Positions 1-7,807 of a stretch of 64,000 nucleotides of DNA are shown here, piece by piece (the stretch's first letter is position 1; each line of letters starts with the position of its first letter). Made by a program: the position numbers and the translations under genes. The notes beneath the pieces are model-generated. The model was given only the letters and a program-made list of their open reading frames with translations. It was not told the DNA's origin and made no database searches. The stretch lies in contig JAAVYP010000065.1 of assembly GCA_022791195.1 (NCBI GenBank), forward strand, positions 1 to 64,000. The letters are read 5' to 3'. Origin of the DNA: Clostridiales bacterium (GTDB taxonomy: Bacteria > Bacillota > Clostridia > Oscillospirales > CAG-272).

Positions 1-437
1 AGAAGAGAAATACTGTTATTACCGGTATTGAAATGTTCCACAAACTGATGGACGAGGCTGAAGCAGGCGATAACATCGGTGCATTGCTTCGTGGTATTCA
101 GAAGAATGAGATTGAAAGAGGTCAGGTTTTGTGCAAACCCGGCTCCATTCATCCTCACACTAAATTCACCGGCCAAGTTTACGTTTTGACTGAAAAAGAG
201 GGTGGCCGTCAGAAACCCTTCTTCGCAGGCTATCGTCCGCAGTTCTATTTCGGAACAACTGACGTTACCGGCGTAATCGGCTTGCCTGAGAATGTTGACA
301 TGTGCCGTCCTGGCGATAACGTTGACATGAACGTTGAACTGATCACTCCGATTGCAATCGAAAAAGGACTTCGTTTTGCTATTCGTGAAGGTGGCCGTAC
401 TGTTGGATCAGGCGTTGTTATCGATATCAACGACTAA
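1..437 (+). CDS. tuf: Elongation factor Tu, C-terminal part (5' end outside window)
   Basis: This is the last ~145 codons of EF-Tu, the GTPase that delivers aminoacyl-tRNA to the ribosome. The reading frame is open from base 3, so the gene enters from the left edge and the first in-window ATG (33) is internal. The visible part is the end of domain 2 and all of domain 3, with hallmark stretches such as [26 protein letters not shown] and the terminal [12 protein letters not shown]. The GTP-binding domain lies outside the window. Family assignment is secure because EF-Tu is very strongly conserved. An inverted repeat follows the stop, and the next gene belongs to a separate, riboswitch-controlled unit. 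Confidence 0.97.
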   Translation, partial: KRNTVITGIEMFHKLMDEAEAGDNIGALLRGIQKNEIERGQVLCKPGSIHPHTKFTGQVYVLTEKEGGRQKPFFAGYRPQFYFGTTDVTGVIGLPENVDMCRPGDNVDMNVELITPIAIEKGLRFAIREGGRTVGSGVVIDIND

Positions 438-449
438 TCAAATGTAACG

Positions 450-483
450 AAATGGTGATTGTTGTAACAAACAATCACCATTT
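450..483 (+). terminator. Inverted repeat after tuf, possible terminator
   Basis: AAATGGTGATTGTT and AACAATCACCATTT pair perfectly (14 bp) around a 6-base loop, 12 bases after the tuf stop. Only three T residues follow, so it is a weak intrinsic terminator or an mRNA 3'-end stabiliser. Confidence 0.6.
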
Positions 484-501
484 ACATACAATAAAATAAA
501 T

Positions 502-684
502 TCTTCAAGGGTTGGTGCAATTCCACACCGGCGGTATAGTCCGCAACCCTCTTTATAAGAGGCTGATCAGGCGTGATTCCTGAACCGACGGGTAAGTTTC
601 GTTTTGCGAAACTTACAGAATTGAAAACAGCGGCCAAAAATGCAAGCTGTTTTCAATTTTGATAAAGTCCGGATGAGAGAAGAA
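502..684 (+). promoter_or_regulatory. FMN riboswitch (RFN element)
   Basis: The region carries the conserved FMN aptamer landmarks in order: TTCAAGGGTTGGTGCAATTC, then CACCGGCGGTA, then TCAGGCGTGATTCCTGAACC, GACGGGTAAG and the closing GTCCGGATGAGAGAAGAA. One variable arm, near 591-616, is extended as AAGTTTCGTTTTGCGAAACTT. The aptamer binds flavin mononucleotide in nascent RNA. A strong terminator follows at 741-775 and a riboflavin transporter gene starts at 874, so the expected behaviour is premature termination when FMN is abundant. Confidence 0.95.
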
Positions 685-740
685 AAGGCAAAAAAACGAA
701 AAGATTCATCGATAGGGTCTTTTGGCGCGTTTGTCGTTTT

Positions 741-775
741 CCCCTTGCACCTTTTGTGCAGGGGGATTTTTTTCT
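741..775 (+). terminator. Intrinsic terminator of the FMN riboswitch expression platform
   Basis: CCCCTTGCAC and GTGCAGGGGG form a 10-bp stem with one G-U pair around CTTTT, followed directly by a T-rich run. It lies between the aptamer and ribU, where the regulated terminator of an FMN riboswitch is expected. The antiterminator pairing was not worked out. Confidence 0.85.
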
Positions 776-873
776 CTGATAATCAATGATGATAAGCCAT
801 TTGGCTTGATGAAACAGTAACGATTTTATGAGAAAGGTGTCACAGATAACAAATCTGTGTTCAGGTGATAAAA

Positions 874-1452
874 ATGAACAATAAAGTAAAAAAATTAACG
901 GTCATAGCGGCGTTTTCGGCTATTGCATTTATATTAATGTTTTTGGATTTTTCGGTACCGATTGTTCCTTCATTTTTGAAATTTGATATTTCAGACTTGC
1001 CGGAGCTTTTAATTACCTTTATGTATGGGCCCATATCGGGTATTGTTGTTTGCCTGATTAAATGTGTGCTTCATTTGACGGTAACGCACACGGCGGGAGT
1101 CGGTGAATTATCTAACTTTTTGCTTGGTGTTGTTTTTTGTGTGAGCGCAGGTTTGATTTATCAATTAAAAAAGACGCGGGCAGGCGCTTTGATGGCCATG
1201 CTTTTCGCATCTGTCTTGATGGGACTTGCCGGCTATTTGACTAATTATTTCATTATTTATCCTTTTTATTATAATATGATGTCCAAAGAAACAATTCTTT
1301 CGATTTGTCAGCAGATTTTACCTTGGATTGAAAGCATCGAAATGTCGATTTGGGTGTTTAATGTTCCGTTTACAATCGTCAAGGGACTTGTGTGCAGTTT
1401 AGTGACCTTTCTTGTCTATAAAAAACTCAAGCATTTATTGCAGCTGGACTAA
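874..1452 (+). CDS. ribU: Riboflavin ECF transporter substrate-binding (S) component
   Basis: This is a 192-residue integral membrane protein of the RibU family, the S component that binds riboflavin and works with the shared ECF energising module (not in this window). About six hydrophobic helices cover nearly the whole chain. The early segment DFSVPIVPSFLKFDISDLPE and the following YGPISGIVVCLIKCVLH are typical of riboflavin S components. I start it at ATG 874, which has AGGTGA five bases upstream; an in-frame GTG at 865 would destroy that SD. The upstream FMN riboswitch independently supports riboflavin as substrate. A small hairpin (CACAGAT/ATCTGTG, 843-861) sits just before the ribosome binding site. 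Confidence 0.93.
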   Translation: MNNKVKKLTVIAAFSAIAFILMFLDFSVPIVPSFLKFDISDLPELLITFMYGPISGIVVCLIKCVLHLTVTHTAGVGELSNFLLGVVFCVSAGLIYQLKKTRAGALMAMLFASVLMGLAGYLTNYFIIYPFYYNMMSKETILSICQQILPWIESIEMSIWVFNVPFTIVKGLVCSLVTFLVYKKLKHLLQLD

Positions 1453-1474
1453 TTGCAGGCAAAACCATGAAAAA

Positions 1475-1503
1475 TTGACAAAGCGAATGAAATATAGTAA
1501 AAT
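1475..1503 (+). promoter_or_regulatory. Sigma-A promoter for the COG2426-type gene
   Basis: TTGACA (1475-1480) and TAAAAT (1498-1503) are separated by 17 bases. Transcription would start near 1510, leaving an untranslated leader of about 210 bases that includes a GTGCC/GGCGC hairpin near 1527-1542. I could not assign the leader to a known RNA family. Confidence 0.75.
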
Positions 1504-1722
1504 AAATTTGATTAGTCATGTGCCTTGTGCCGTATATGGCGCGGGCTGTGTCAACGAATCGTAAATTTTTGTATGGGTCAAAACAGCGGATACAATTAGC
1601 AGGCTTTAACCATTTATTTTGTCAAGAATTTATTATAAATGCGCCTTTGCCGCTTGAGTCCATCGCACAGCTGATAAATTCGAGTATCATGAGTGCCGTG
1701 TTGTGGCGGAACGGAGAATAGA

Positions 1723-2337
1723 ATGCTGGAAGCAATTCGCACATTTATATTTGATTCGATTCTATATGCCGATGGGTATGGATGGAAAGAAATTTTAAAG
1801 GTTTTCTTTACCTCAATGGTTCCGGTATTGGAGCTTAGGGCGGCCATTGCTTTTGGACCGCTGCACCAGATGCCGTGGCTGCTGACGTATTTAACGGCTG
1901 TCATTGGCAATTTGATCCCCGTTCCCTTTATCATATTATTTATTCGACAAATATTTTCTTTTATGAAGAAAAATAAGATATTAGGGGGGCTGGTAGAGCG
2001 TTTAGAGGCGAAGGCTGACCGTAAAAAGGGGCAGGTTTTGAAATACGCAAGCTGGGGCTTGTTCTTATTTGTAGCGGTACCCTTGCCGGGAACAGGCGCC
2101 TGGACAGGTTCTTTGATGGCGGCTATGTTGGATCTGCGCCTGAAAAAAGCTTTTCCCGCCATTGCGTTAGGCGTTTTGACAGCCGGTGTCGTCATGACCT
2201 TTTTCTATTATTTTTTGGCTTATGCCTTTCCAGATGTGAGTTATACGATGATTGTAGCGGTGATTGCCGCTGCGGTGGTTTTTATGCTGGCACTTGCATG
2301 CATCTATCGAAAAATGCGCAGAAAAAAAGGAAAGTAA
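1723..2337 (+). CDS. Small multidrug-export family (COG2426) membrane protein
   Basis: This 204-residue, strongly hydrophobic protein has the pattern of the Sm_multidrug_ex / COG2426 family: an early FFTSMVPVLELRAAIAFG segment, a central basic loop (VERLEAKADRKKGQ) and the VAVPLPGTGAWTGSL motif. The family has about four to five membrane helices. The name comes from weak similarity to exporters and its real substrate is not established. ATG 1723 is preferred over the in-frame codon at 1693 because GGAG lies 6-7 bases before it. The gene is monocistronic, with its own promoter and a terminator that overlaps its last codons. Family assignment is good; function is open. Confidence 0.82.
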   Translation: MLEAIRTFIFDSILYADGYGWKEILKVFFTSMVPVLELRAAIAFGPLHQMPWLLTYLTAVIGNLIPVPFIILFIRQIFSFMKKNKILGGLVERLEAKADRKKGQVLKYASWGLFLFVAVPLPGTGAWTGSLMAAMLDLRLKKAFPAIALGVLTAGVVMTFFYYFLAYAFPDVSYTMIVAVIAAAVVFMLALACIYRKMRRKKGK

Positions 2338-2361
2338 GAATTTCTTATTTTCCTTTTTTCT
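2322..2361 (+). terminator. Intrinsic terminator overlapping the end of the COG2426 gene
   Basis: AAAAAAGGAAAGTAAGAA pairs with TTCTTATTTTCCTTTTTT with almost no loop. The 5' arm overlaps the last codons and stop of the gene, and the 3' arm ends in a T run. Confidence 0.75.
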
Positions 2362-2371
2362 TCTGTTAATA

Positions 2372-2399
2372 TTGACAAATGCATATTTCGGTGTATAAT
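2372..2399 (+). promoter_or_regulatory. Promoter of the Fur-family/znu operon
   Basis: TTGACA (2372-2377) and TATAAT (2394-2399) match both consensus hexamers with a 16-base spacer. The predicted start falls inside a Fur-type palindrome (2404-2418), so a bound repressor would block initiation. Confidence 0.85.
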
Positions 2400-2403
2400 A
2401 AAT

Positions 2404-2418
2404 TGAGAATAATTCTAA
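2404..2418 (+). promoter_or_regulatory. Fur-family (7-1-7) operator box
   Basis: TGAGAATAATTCTAA has the 7-1-7 inverted-repeat layout used by Fur, PerR and Zur proteins: a perfect AGAAT/ATTCT core around one central base, with one mismatch further out. It lies at the predicted +1 of an operon whose first gene is a Fur-family regulator, so autoregulation in response to metal is likely. Which metal cannot be read from the box alone. Confidence 0.72.
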
Positions 2419-2459
2419 GTTTTTATTAAAAATGTGATATAGAAAGGCATGTTCCTGCT

Positions 2460-2873
2460 ATGTTATATAATACAGAACAGAAAAAACAGATACTTGGTTT
2501 TTTGCAAACAAACAGCCAGGCCCAGTATACAATTGATGAAATTGCAGAAGCTCTTTCCGGTTGTGTGGGCAAAAGCACGGTATATCGCCAAATTCCGTTT
2601 TTGGTGAAAGAGGGGGCGGTAAAGCGTTTTACCGCAGAGAACAATCGAAAATCAGTTTATCAAGCGGTGGTTGGCTTCCATTGTGACGCGCATTTGCATA
2701 TGAAGTGCATGCGCTGCGGCAAGCTTTTGCATATGCCCGAAGCACTTTCAGATCAGCTTATTGGGTTAGTAAATGAAAAAAGCTCCTTTGCCATTGATGA
2801 AGAAGAGACTGTGCTGTTTGGTCGCTGTGAAGGCTGTAAAAATAAGCAAACGGATCGAGAAGGTGGGGCATAA
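2460..2873 (+). CDS. zur: Fur-family metal-responsive repressor, probably Zur
   Basis: This 137-residue Fur superfamily protein has an N-terminal winged helix (residues ~1-75, with KSTVYRQIPFLVKEGAVKRF as recognition helix and wing). Its C-terminal metal/dimer domain contains the ligand-rich FHCDAHLHMKCMRCGK segment and a second CEGC pair near the end. Two CxxC pairs form the structural zinc site of the family. It is followed two bases later by an ABC ATPase of zinc/manganese type, so Zur is the most economical assignment; Fur or MntR-like roles remain possible. A Fur-type box overlaps its own promoter start, suggesting it represses the whole operon when metal is replete. Confidence 0.82.
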   Translation: MLYNTEQKKQILGFLQTNSQAQYTIDEIAEALSGCVGKSTVYRQIPFLVKEGAVKRFTAENNRKSVYQAVVGFHCDAHLHMKCMRCGKLLHMPEALSDQLIGLVNEKSSFAIDEEETVLFGRCEGCKNKQTDREGGA

Positions 2874-2875
2874 TT

Positions 2876-3556
2876 ATGGCAGCGTTGATTACATGCGAAA
2901 ATGTCTCGCTTGGTTATGAGGGCAAGACGGTTGTTTCTAATATTCATTTTGCCGTTGGACAAGGTGACTATTTGTGCATTGTTGGCGAAAACGGATCGGG
3001 CAAATCCACGCTCATGCGTGCGATGTTAGGTCTGCAAAAGCCGCTTCAAGGGAAAATTTGTTTAGGTGAAGGTCTTAAGAGAAGTGAAATTGGTTATTTG
3101 CCGCAGCGATCGGCGCATCAGGCTGATTTCCCGGCTTCGGTCAGTGAGGTTGTTCTTTCCGGGTGTTTAAACCGAAAAAGACTTTTTTATACGAAAGAGG
3201 ATCGCCGCCAGGCGCTTCAAAATATGGAGCGTATGGAGATTGTCGATTTGGCCAAACGATGTTTTAGAGAGCTTTCAGGCGGACAACAGCAGCGCGTTTT
3301 GCTGGCAAGAGCGCTTTGTTCGGCGAAAAAGGTGTTGTTTCTGGATGAACCGACAGCGGGGCTTGATTCTAAAGTGACGGCGGAATTATATGAGGTGATT
3401 CAGGATCTGCATCAGAATGGCTTAGCTGTGATTATGATATCGCACGATTTGCCCTCGGTTGTGAAAGAGGCCACTCATATCCTGCATATCGATCGTGAGC
3501 CGCTTTTTTGGGGAACAGTGCAGGACTATTTGCGAACCGATATTTATCATAAATAA
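2876..3556 (+). CDS. znuC: Zinc/manganese ABC transporter ATP-binding protein
   Basis: This 226-residue ABC ATPase powers metal uptake on the cytoplasmic face. Visible motifs are Walker A GENGSGKST (~residues 38-46), the Q-loop in YLPQRSAHQADFP, signature LSGGQQQR, Walker B VLFLDEPTAGLD and the H-loop MISHD. The short regulatory-domain-free form and RSAHQADFPASVSEVV are typical of the ZnuC/MntB group. The start is two bases after the regulator stop, implying co-translation. The membrane partner follows after a 113-base gap that contains no terminator I can see. Confidence 0.9.
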   Translation: MAALITCENVSLGYEGKTVVSNIHFAVGQGDYLCIVGENGSGKSTLMRAMLGLQKPLQGKICLGEGLKRSEIGYLPQRSAHQADFPASVSEVVLSGCLNRKRLFYTKEDRRQALQNMERMEIVDLAKRCFRELSGGQQQRVLLARALCSAKKVLFLDEPTAGLDSKVTAELYEVIQDLHQNGLAVIMISHDLPSVVKEATHILHIDREPLFWGTVQDYLRTDIYHK

Positions 3557-3669
3557 AAAGATAATATAAATGGATGTGTAATTTTGCTGTTTCGCTGTAA
3601 CGCCTTTGCAAGATATAAAAAATTTATCGATAATAAAGAATTTGTTTAAGCAGAACATAGGGAGGAAAA

Positions 3670-4503
3670 ATGAGTGCTATTCAAAAGTTAATCGAATATT
3701 TTTCATATCCTTTTGTTCGCTATGCCATGATTGTTGGTGTGCTTGTTGCTCTTTGTGCCGCTGTGCTCGGTGTTTCGTTAGTATTAAAGCGCTTTTCTAT
3801 GATTGGTGATGGCCTTTCGCATGTTGCGTTTGGTGCGATGGCCATTGGTACGGTTATCTCTGTCAACAGCGATTTAGTGGTGACACTGCCGGTTACTGCT
3901 TGCGCAGCTGTATTTATTTTGCGTTCAAAAAAACTGAGGGGCGATGCGGCTATCGCTATATTGTCTGTTTCGGCACTCTCTCTTGGCTATTTGCTGTTGC
4001 ATGTTTTTTCGCCTTCTGCGAATATCAGCGGCGATGTTTGCACGAGCTTGTTCGGCTCAACCTCTATTTTGACCTTAAACCAGCGGGATGTTTATTTATG
4101 TATTGTTCTGTCTGCGCTGGTTCTCTGTCTGTTTGTTGTCTTTTATCATCGCATCTTTGCCATTACATTTGATGAAAACTTTGCGAAGGCTACCGGCATG
4201 CATACTGAGATTTATAATCTCGCTATCGCGATTGTGACGGCGATTGTGATTGTCTTGGCCATGCGTCTTGTGGGTGCTCTGTTAATTTCCGCATTAATTA
4301 TATTTCCCGCGTTGTCAGCGATGGCGCTGTTTAAAAGCTTTCGCGCGGTGATGATTTTCGCCGCTGTGATGAGCGTTATTTGTGCGGCAGCCGGTATTCT
4401 CATTTCCATTTTGTGCGGTACGCCCGTTGGTTCTACCATTGTTGCAGCAGATCTTTCTGCCTTTGTTCTTTGCAAACTGGCAGGAGGTGTGTGCAGACGA
4501 TGA
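3670..4503 (+). CDS. znuB: Zinc/manganese ABC transporter permease
   Basis: This 277-residue ABC-3 family permease has about eight membrane helices. Family features include the early VSLVLKRFSMIGDGLSHVAFG segment and the later AIVIVLAMRLVGALLISALI with LIIFPALSAMALFKSF. It would form the membrane channel energised by the preceding ATPase. The start ATG 3670 has an AGGGAGG-type SD at 3658-3664. The stop overlaps the start of the next gene (ATGA). No ZnuA-type binding protein gene is present next to it. Confidence 0.9.
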   Translation: MSAIQKLIEYFSYPFVRYAMIVGVLVALCAAVLGVSLVLKRFSMIGDGLSHVAFGAMAIGTVISVNSDLVVTLPVTACAAVFILRSKKLRGDAAIAILSVSALSLGYLLLHVFSPSANISGDVCTSLFGSTSILTLNQRDVYLCIVLSALVLCLFVVFYHRIFAITFDENFAKATGMHTEIYNLAIAIVTAIVIVLAMRLVGALLISALIIFPALSAMALFKSFRAVMIFAAVMSVICAAAGILISILCGTPVGSTIVAADLSAFVLCKLAGGVCRR

Positions 4504-5231
4504 AAAAAATGAGATGGCTCCTTCTTTTGTGTTGTAGTATGCTGTTGTGCGCCTGTTCGGTTGGATTGACTTCAAAGAAAAATGAAATTCCGGAATCATC
4601 CCGAATGGCCGAAATCACAGACCAGCGTGAATATGTTGTCTATCAGGATGTTTTTTATCACCAAAAGGCAGATGATTTTGTAGACAAAGAGGTGACGAAA
4701 GAAGGCATTTTTACAACATTACAGGATAATGATCATCAAATTGACCGGTATTATATCTGGGGATATGCCGATAGTATGAAAAGCAGCGATTGGCAGTGGG
4801 AAATTGATTCAGCCAATTTGTCTGAGATACCGAGCAATGGTTCGCGCGTGAAGGTGAGCGGCGTATTTCGCTTTAATCCTGAGAAAGCGCTGGATCAGTA
4901 TTGGATCGAAAACGCAGTGATTGATCTGGTGCAAAATTACATACCTGCCTATGATGCCGATCTTGATTTGACCACGATGAGCAGTACGTTAGCCAATGTA
5001 CAGCTTTTACATATCAAGACGGCGGCAGACCGATATAATGGATGGAGCATCAGGCTTTATGGCCGCGTATTCAATCAGACGACGATTCAGCATCCCTATT
5101 TAAATCAAACTTGGTTTATGCAAATCGACTCGGCAGAAGCACTGCCTGAGGCAGGTACCCTGGTCACCGTACAGGGCGAGTTTAGCATCGAGAATGAAAA
5201 AGAGCGTATAGTAGCTTCATATATACAATAA
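4500..5231 (+). CDS. Lipoprotein of unknown function in the metal-uptake operon
   Basis: This 243-residue secreted lipoprotein has a basic N-terminus, a hydrophobic stretch and a lipobox-like LLCAC with Cys near residue 19. The start at 4500 overlaps the permease stop as ATGA and has GGAGG at 4483-4487. It lacks the His-rich loop and two-lobe pattern of ZnuA. Instead there are two similar segments that look like OB-fold strands: GSRVKVSGVFRF with the following acidic stretch, and GTLVTVQGEFSIENE near the C-terminus. This recalls the OB-like C-terminal part of the YcgQ/TIGR03943 group linked to Zur regulons, but the resemblance is only by eye. It may hand metal to the permease or modulate it; the function is unknown. 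Confidence 0.7.
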   Translation: MKKMRWLLLLCCSMLLCACSVGLTSKKNEIPESSRMAEITDQREYVVYQDVFYHQKADDFVDKEVTKEGIFTTLQDNDHQIDRYYIWGYADSMKSSDWQWEIDSANLSEIPSNGSRVKVSGVFRFNPEKALDQYWIENAVIDLVQNYIPAYDADLDLTTMSSTLANVQLLHIKTAADRYNGWSIRLYGRVFNQTTIQHPYLNQTWFMQIDSAEALPEAGTLVTVQGEFSIENEKERIVASYIQ

Positions 5232-5350
5232 AGCAAGACAGTTATTGCATAAGCATAGAATTTTGCTTGGCGGAATGTATTTATATTGTGTTTTTCTCTT
5301 TCATGAGTCAAAATGTTGGCTTAGAGAAGTGTGATTTTTGCGGCTTGTTC

Positions 5351-5379
5351 TTTACAGATGGTAAAATATGTGGTATAAT
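5351..5379 (+). promoter_or_regulatory. Promoter of tRNA-Arg
   Basis: TTTACA (5351-5356), 17 bases, TATAAT (5374-5379). The -10 is preceded by GTGG, giving the extended form that recurs in this window. The tRNA begins 16 bases downstream. Confidence 0.85.
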
Positions 5380-5394
5380 AATTTCGGATTACAT

Positions 5395-5471
5395 CTGTCC
5401 GTGGCACAGCTGGATAGCGCGTCAGACTCCGACTCTGAAGGTCAGCGGTTCGAATCCGCTCGGACAGGCCA
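5395..5471 (+). tRNA. tRNA-Arg(CCG)
   Basis: This is a 77-base cloverleaf. The acceptor stem pairs CTGTCCG with CGGACAG, followed by discriminator G and an encoded CCA. The anticodon stem is TCAGA/TCTGA around CTCCGAC, giving anticodon CCG. The T arm is AGCGG-TTCGAAT-CCGCT. It reads the CGG arginine codon. The D stem GCAC/GCGC contains one A-C mismatch. Confidence 0.95.
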
Positions 5472-5473
5472 AA

Positions 5474-5514
5474 CCAAAAAGCCGATTCTTGTATAAGAAT
5501 CGGCTTTTTGGTTT
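5474..5514 (+). terminator. Terminator of the tRNA-Arg gene
   Basis: The stem AACCAAAAAGCCGATTCTT / AAGAATCGGCTTTTTGGTT follows the CCA end within a few bases. The T-rich 3' arm makes it an efficient intrinsic terminator. Confidence 0.9.
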
Positions 5515-5551
5515 GTGTCGTGTTTTCAGTGTGTAAGTTCGTGAAGAGGAA

Positions 5552-5580
5552 TTGCAAAAGATGGTGGGATGTGTTAAAAT
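5552..5580 (+). promoter_or_regulatory. Promoter of the fhs operon
   Basis: TTGCAA (5552-5557) and TAAAAT (5575-5580) with a 17-base spacer. The predicted start near 5587 lies just before a strong leader hairpin. Confidence 0.7.
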
Positions 5581-5591
5581 AAAAGAAAACC

Positions 5592-5657
5592 TTGCATTGA
5601 TCATGCGAAACAAATTTCCGATTGTTATTGATAAATAGAAAGCTTTGATCAATGTAA
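5592..5657 (+). promoter_or_regulatory. Structured 5' leader of fhs, family unknown
   Basis: TTGCATTGATCA (5592-5603) pairs with TGATCAATGTAA (5646-5657) over 12 positions with one G-U, enclosing 42 bases that include an AACAA/TTGTT helix. There is no T run after it, so it is not a terminator. It sits at the very start of the predicted fhs transcript. It does not show the tetrahydrofolate riboswitch landmarks I know. Confidence 0.55.
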
Positions 5658-5692
5658 ATATTGTTGGTAGAAAATAGCGTTGAGGTGTTTTT

Positions 5693-7372
5693 ATGAAACA
5701 GTTGACTGATATTGAAATTGCCAATCAGGCACAAATGAAGCCGATTGTGCAGATTGCGGCTGCGCTTGGTATCAAAGAAGAGGAGCTTGAGCCGTATGGA
5801 CGCTTTAAGGCGAAACTAAATGATACGTTAGCAAATAGACTGGAAGAACGGAAAAACGGAAAACTGATTTTAGTGACAGCAATTAATCCGACGCCATCCG
5901 GCGAAGGCAAAACCACGACCACGGTGGGCCTTGGCCAGGCTATGGCTAAAATCGGTAAAAACGCGATTATTGCTTTGCGGGAACCCTCGCTTGGTCCTGT
6001 CTTTGGCATTAAGGGCGGCGCTGCGGGCGGAGGCTGGTCTCAGGTGGTTCCAATGGAGGATATCAACCTGCATTTTACCGGTGATTTTCATGCGATTACA
6101 GCGGCCAATAATTTGCTTTGCGCTGTGCTGGATAACCACATACAGCAGGGCAATGAGCTGGATATTGATCAAAGACGCATCCTCATCAATCGTGTGATGG
6201 ATATGAACGACCGGGCGCTTCGCAATATTGTGGCAGGATTGGGCGGACGCTTGAACGGCGTGCCGAGAGAGGATCATTTTTCCATTACGGTTGCGAGTGA
6301 GGTTATGGCTATTTTGTGCCTGGCCGCTGATTTAAAAGATCTGAAAGAACGCTTGGGCGAGATGCTGGTTGCTTACACAAGGCAAGGTGCGCCTGTCTAT
6401 TGCCGTGATTTGCAGGTACACGGTGCGATGGCTGCCTTGTTAAAGGATGCGCTCAAGCCTAACTTGGTGCAGACGCTGGAAAATACACCGGCGCTGATTC
6501 ATGGCGGTCCGTTTGCCAATATAGCACATGGCTGTAATTCGGTGCGGGCCACCAAGCTTGCTATGAAACTGGCCGATTATGCGATTACAGAAGCCGGCTT
6601 TGGCGCTGATCTTGGCGCAGAAAAATTCTTGGATATTAAATGCAGGACAGCAGGGTTAAAACCTGACTGCGTTGTTCTGGTGGCTACACTTCGTGCGTTA
6701 AAATATAACGGCGGTGTGAAAAAAGAAAATGTTAAAGAAGAAAATATAGATGCGTTACACAAGGGAATCGGCAATCTGGAAAAACATATAGAAAACATGA
6801 TGGCCTTTGGCTTGCCTGTTGTTGTGGCGCTGAATCGCTTTGATACCGATACCGAGGCTGAAATTGCCGTGGTGCGTTCTCTTTGCGAACAGAAAGGGGT
6901 TGCGTTTGCGCTTTCTGATGTATTTGCAAAAGGGGGCGAAGGCGGCGTAGAACTGGCCGAGCAGGTTATCAAGGCCTGTGAGAAACCATCCGAATTAATG
7001 TTAACCTATCTGGATACAGCCTCGATTGCGGATAAAATCAGAGCGGTGGCAACCAAAATCTATGGGGCGGCTGATGTCGTGTTTACGGCCGAGGCGGACC
7101 GCCAGCTTGCTGCGATTGAGTCACTTGACAAGGGCTATGAGCGTTATCCGGTTTGTATTGCGAAAACGCAGTATTCCTTGTCTGACAACCCGGCGTTATT
7201 AGGCCGTCCAAAGGATTTCACTTTGACGGTGCGGGAGGTTCGGCTCTCGGCAGGGGCGCATTTTGTAGTGGCCCTGACGGGGGACATTATGACCATGCCG
7301 GGACTTTCCAAAGAGCCGGCTGCGCAAAAAATTGACATTGATGACGACGGTCGTATTACCGGATTATTTTAA
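5693..7372 (+). CDS. fhs: Formate-tetrahydrofolate ligase
   Basis: This 559-residue enzyme catalyses ATP-dependent formation of 10-formyl-tetrahydrofolate from formate and tetrahydrofolate, in the cytoplasm. The P-loop-like [17 protein letters not shown] lies near residues 67-83, [19 protein letters not shown] follows, and the C-terminus [12 protein letters not shown] is also characteristic. The length matches the family (~556). The SD GAGGTG precedes ATG 5693. The enzyme is the entry point of the methyl branch of the Wood-Ljungdahl pathway, but it is also common in non-acetogenic Clostridia for one-carbon metabolism and glycine/purine interconversion. No other Wood-Ljungdahl gene is in this window. 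tsaE begins at the next base after the stop. Confidence 0.97.
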   Translation: MKQLTDIEIANQAQMKPIVQIAAALGIKEEELEPYGRFKAKLNDTLANRLEERKNGKLILVTAINPTPSGEGKTTTTVGLGQAMAKIGKNAIIALREPSLGPVFGIKGGAAGGGWSQVVPMEDINLHFTGDFHAITAANNLLCAVLDNHIQQGNELDIDQRRILINRVMDMNDRALRNIVAGLGGRLNGVPREDHFSITVASEVMAILCLAADLKDLKERLGEMLVAYTRQGAPVYCRDLQVHGAMAALLKDALKPNLVQTLENTPALIHGGPFANIAHGCNSVRATKLAMKLADYAITEAGFGADLGAEKFLDIKCRTAGLKPDCVVLVATLRALKYNGGVKKENVKEENIDALHKGIGNLEKHIENMMAFGLPVVVALNRFDTDTEAEIAVVRSLCEQKGVAFALSDVFAKGGEGGVELAEQVIKACEKPSELMLTYLDTASIADKIRAVATKIYGAADVVFTAEADRQLAAIESLDKGYERYPVCIAKTQYSLSDNPALLGRPKDFTLTVREVRLSAGAHFVVALTGDIMTMPGLSKEPAAQKIDIDDDGRITGLF

Positions 7373-7807
7373 ATGGTTATTTTAAATGTTATTTCGGCAA
7401 GTGAGAGGGAAACCGAGAATATAGCCTATCAATTTGCAAAAACCTTGCAGGGCGGTGAATGCATTGCCTTGTATGGGGCGCTCGGGGTGGGCAAGACGGC
7501 TTTTGTGCGGGGCCTTGCCGCGTGCCTTGCGCCGGACAGTGCTGTTTGCAGTCCCAGCTATGCGATTGTGAATGAATATGGCGGCCCCTTGCGTTTATGT
7601 CATTTTGATATGTATCGTATCACTGATGAAGATGATTTGTATTCAATCGGTTTTTATGATTATGAAGGATCTGTGCTGGCTATTGAGTGGAGCGAGCGCA
7701 TACCTTATGCATTGCCTGCACATCGGTACGAGGTGTGTCTGCAAAAAATAGACAGTGAAAAAGAAGAGGATAGAGCCAAACGAAGGATTATCATAACAAA
7801 ACAATGA
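7373..7807 (+). CDS. tsaE: tRNA t6A biosynthesis ATPase TsaE
   Basis: This 144-residue P-loop protein is required, with TsaB and TsaD, to transfer threonylcarbamoyl to A37 of ANN-decoding tRNAs. Walker A is GALGVGKTAFVRGL near residues 35-48. The family motifs SPSYAIVNEY, CHFDMYRI and AIEWSERIP are all present. The start is the base after the fhs stop and I see no good SD, so translation is probably coupled to fhs. Its stop overlaps the start of tsaB. tsaD is not in the window. Confidence 0.94.
   Translation: MVILNVISASERETENIAYQFAKTLQGGECIALYGALGVGKTAFVRGLAACLAPDSAVCSPSYAIVNEYGGPLRLCHFDMYRITDEDDLYSIGFYDYEGSVLAIEWSERIPYALPAHRYEVCLQKIDSEKEEDRAKRRIIITKQ

Noticed and set aside
1518-1721. 67-codon frame before the COG2426 gene
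   Set aside because: No SD and no recognisable protein character; lies in the leader of the next gene.
2404-2418. Calling the box specifically a Zur or PerR site
   Set aside because: The 7-1-7 layout is shared by Fur, Zur and PerR. Only gene context favours zinc.
5725-6277. Long antisense frames inside fhs
   Set aside because: Mirror frames of a strongly conserved coding gene with no start signals of their own. The same applies to antisense frames in secA, recD2, htrA, rnf and V-ATPase genes.
5693-7372. Evidence for acetogenesis from fhs plus Rnf
   Set aside because: Both occur in many non-acetogenic Clostridia, and no CO dehydrogenase/acetyl-CoA synthase or other pathway-specific gene is in the window.
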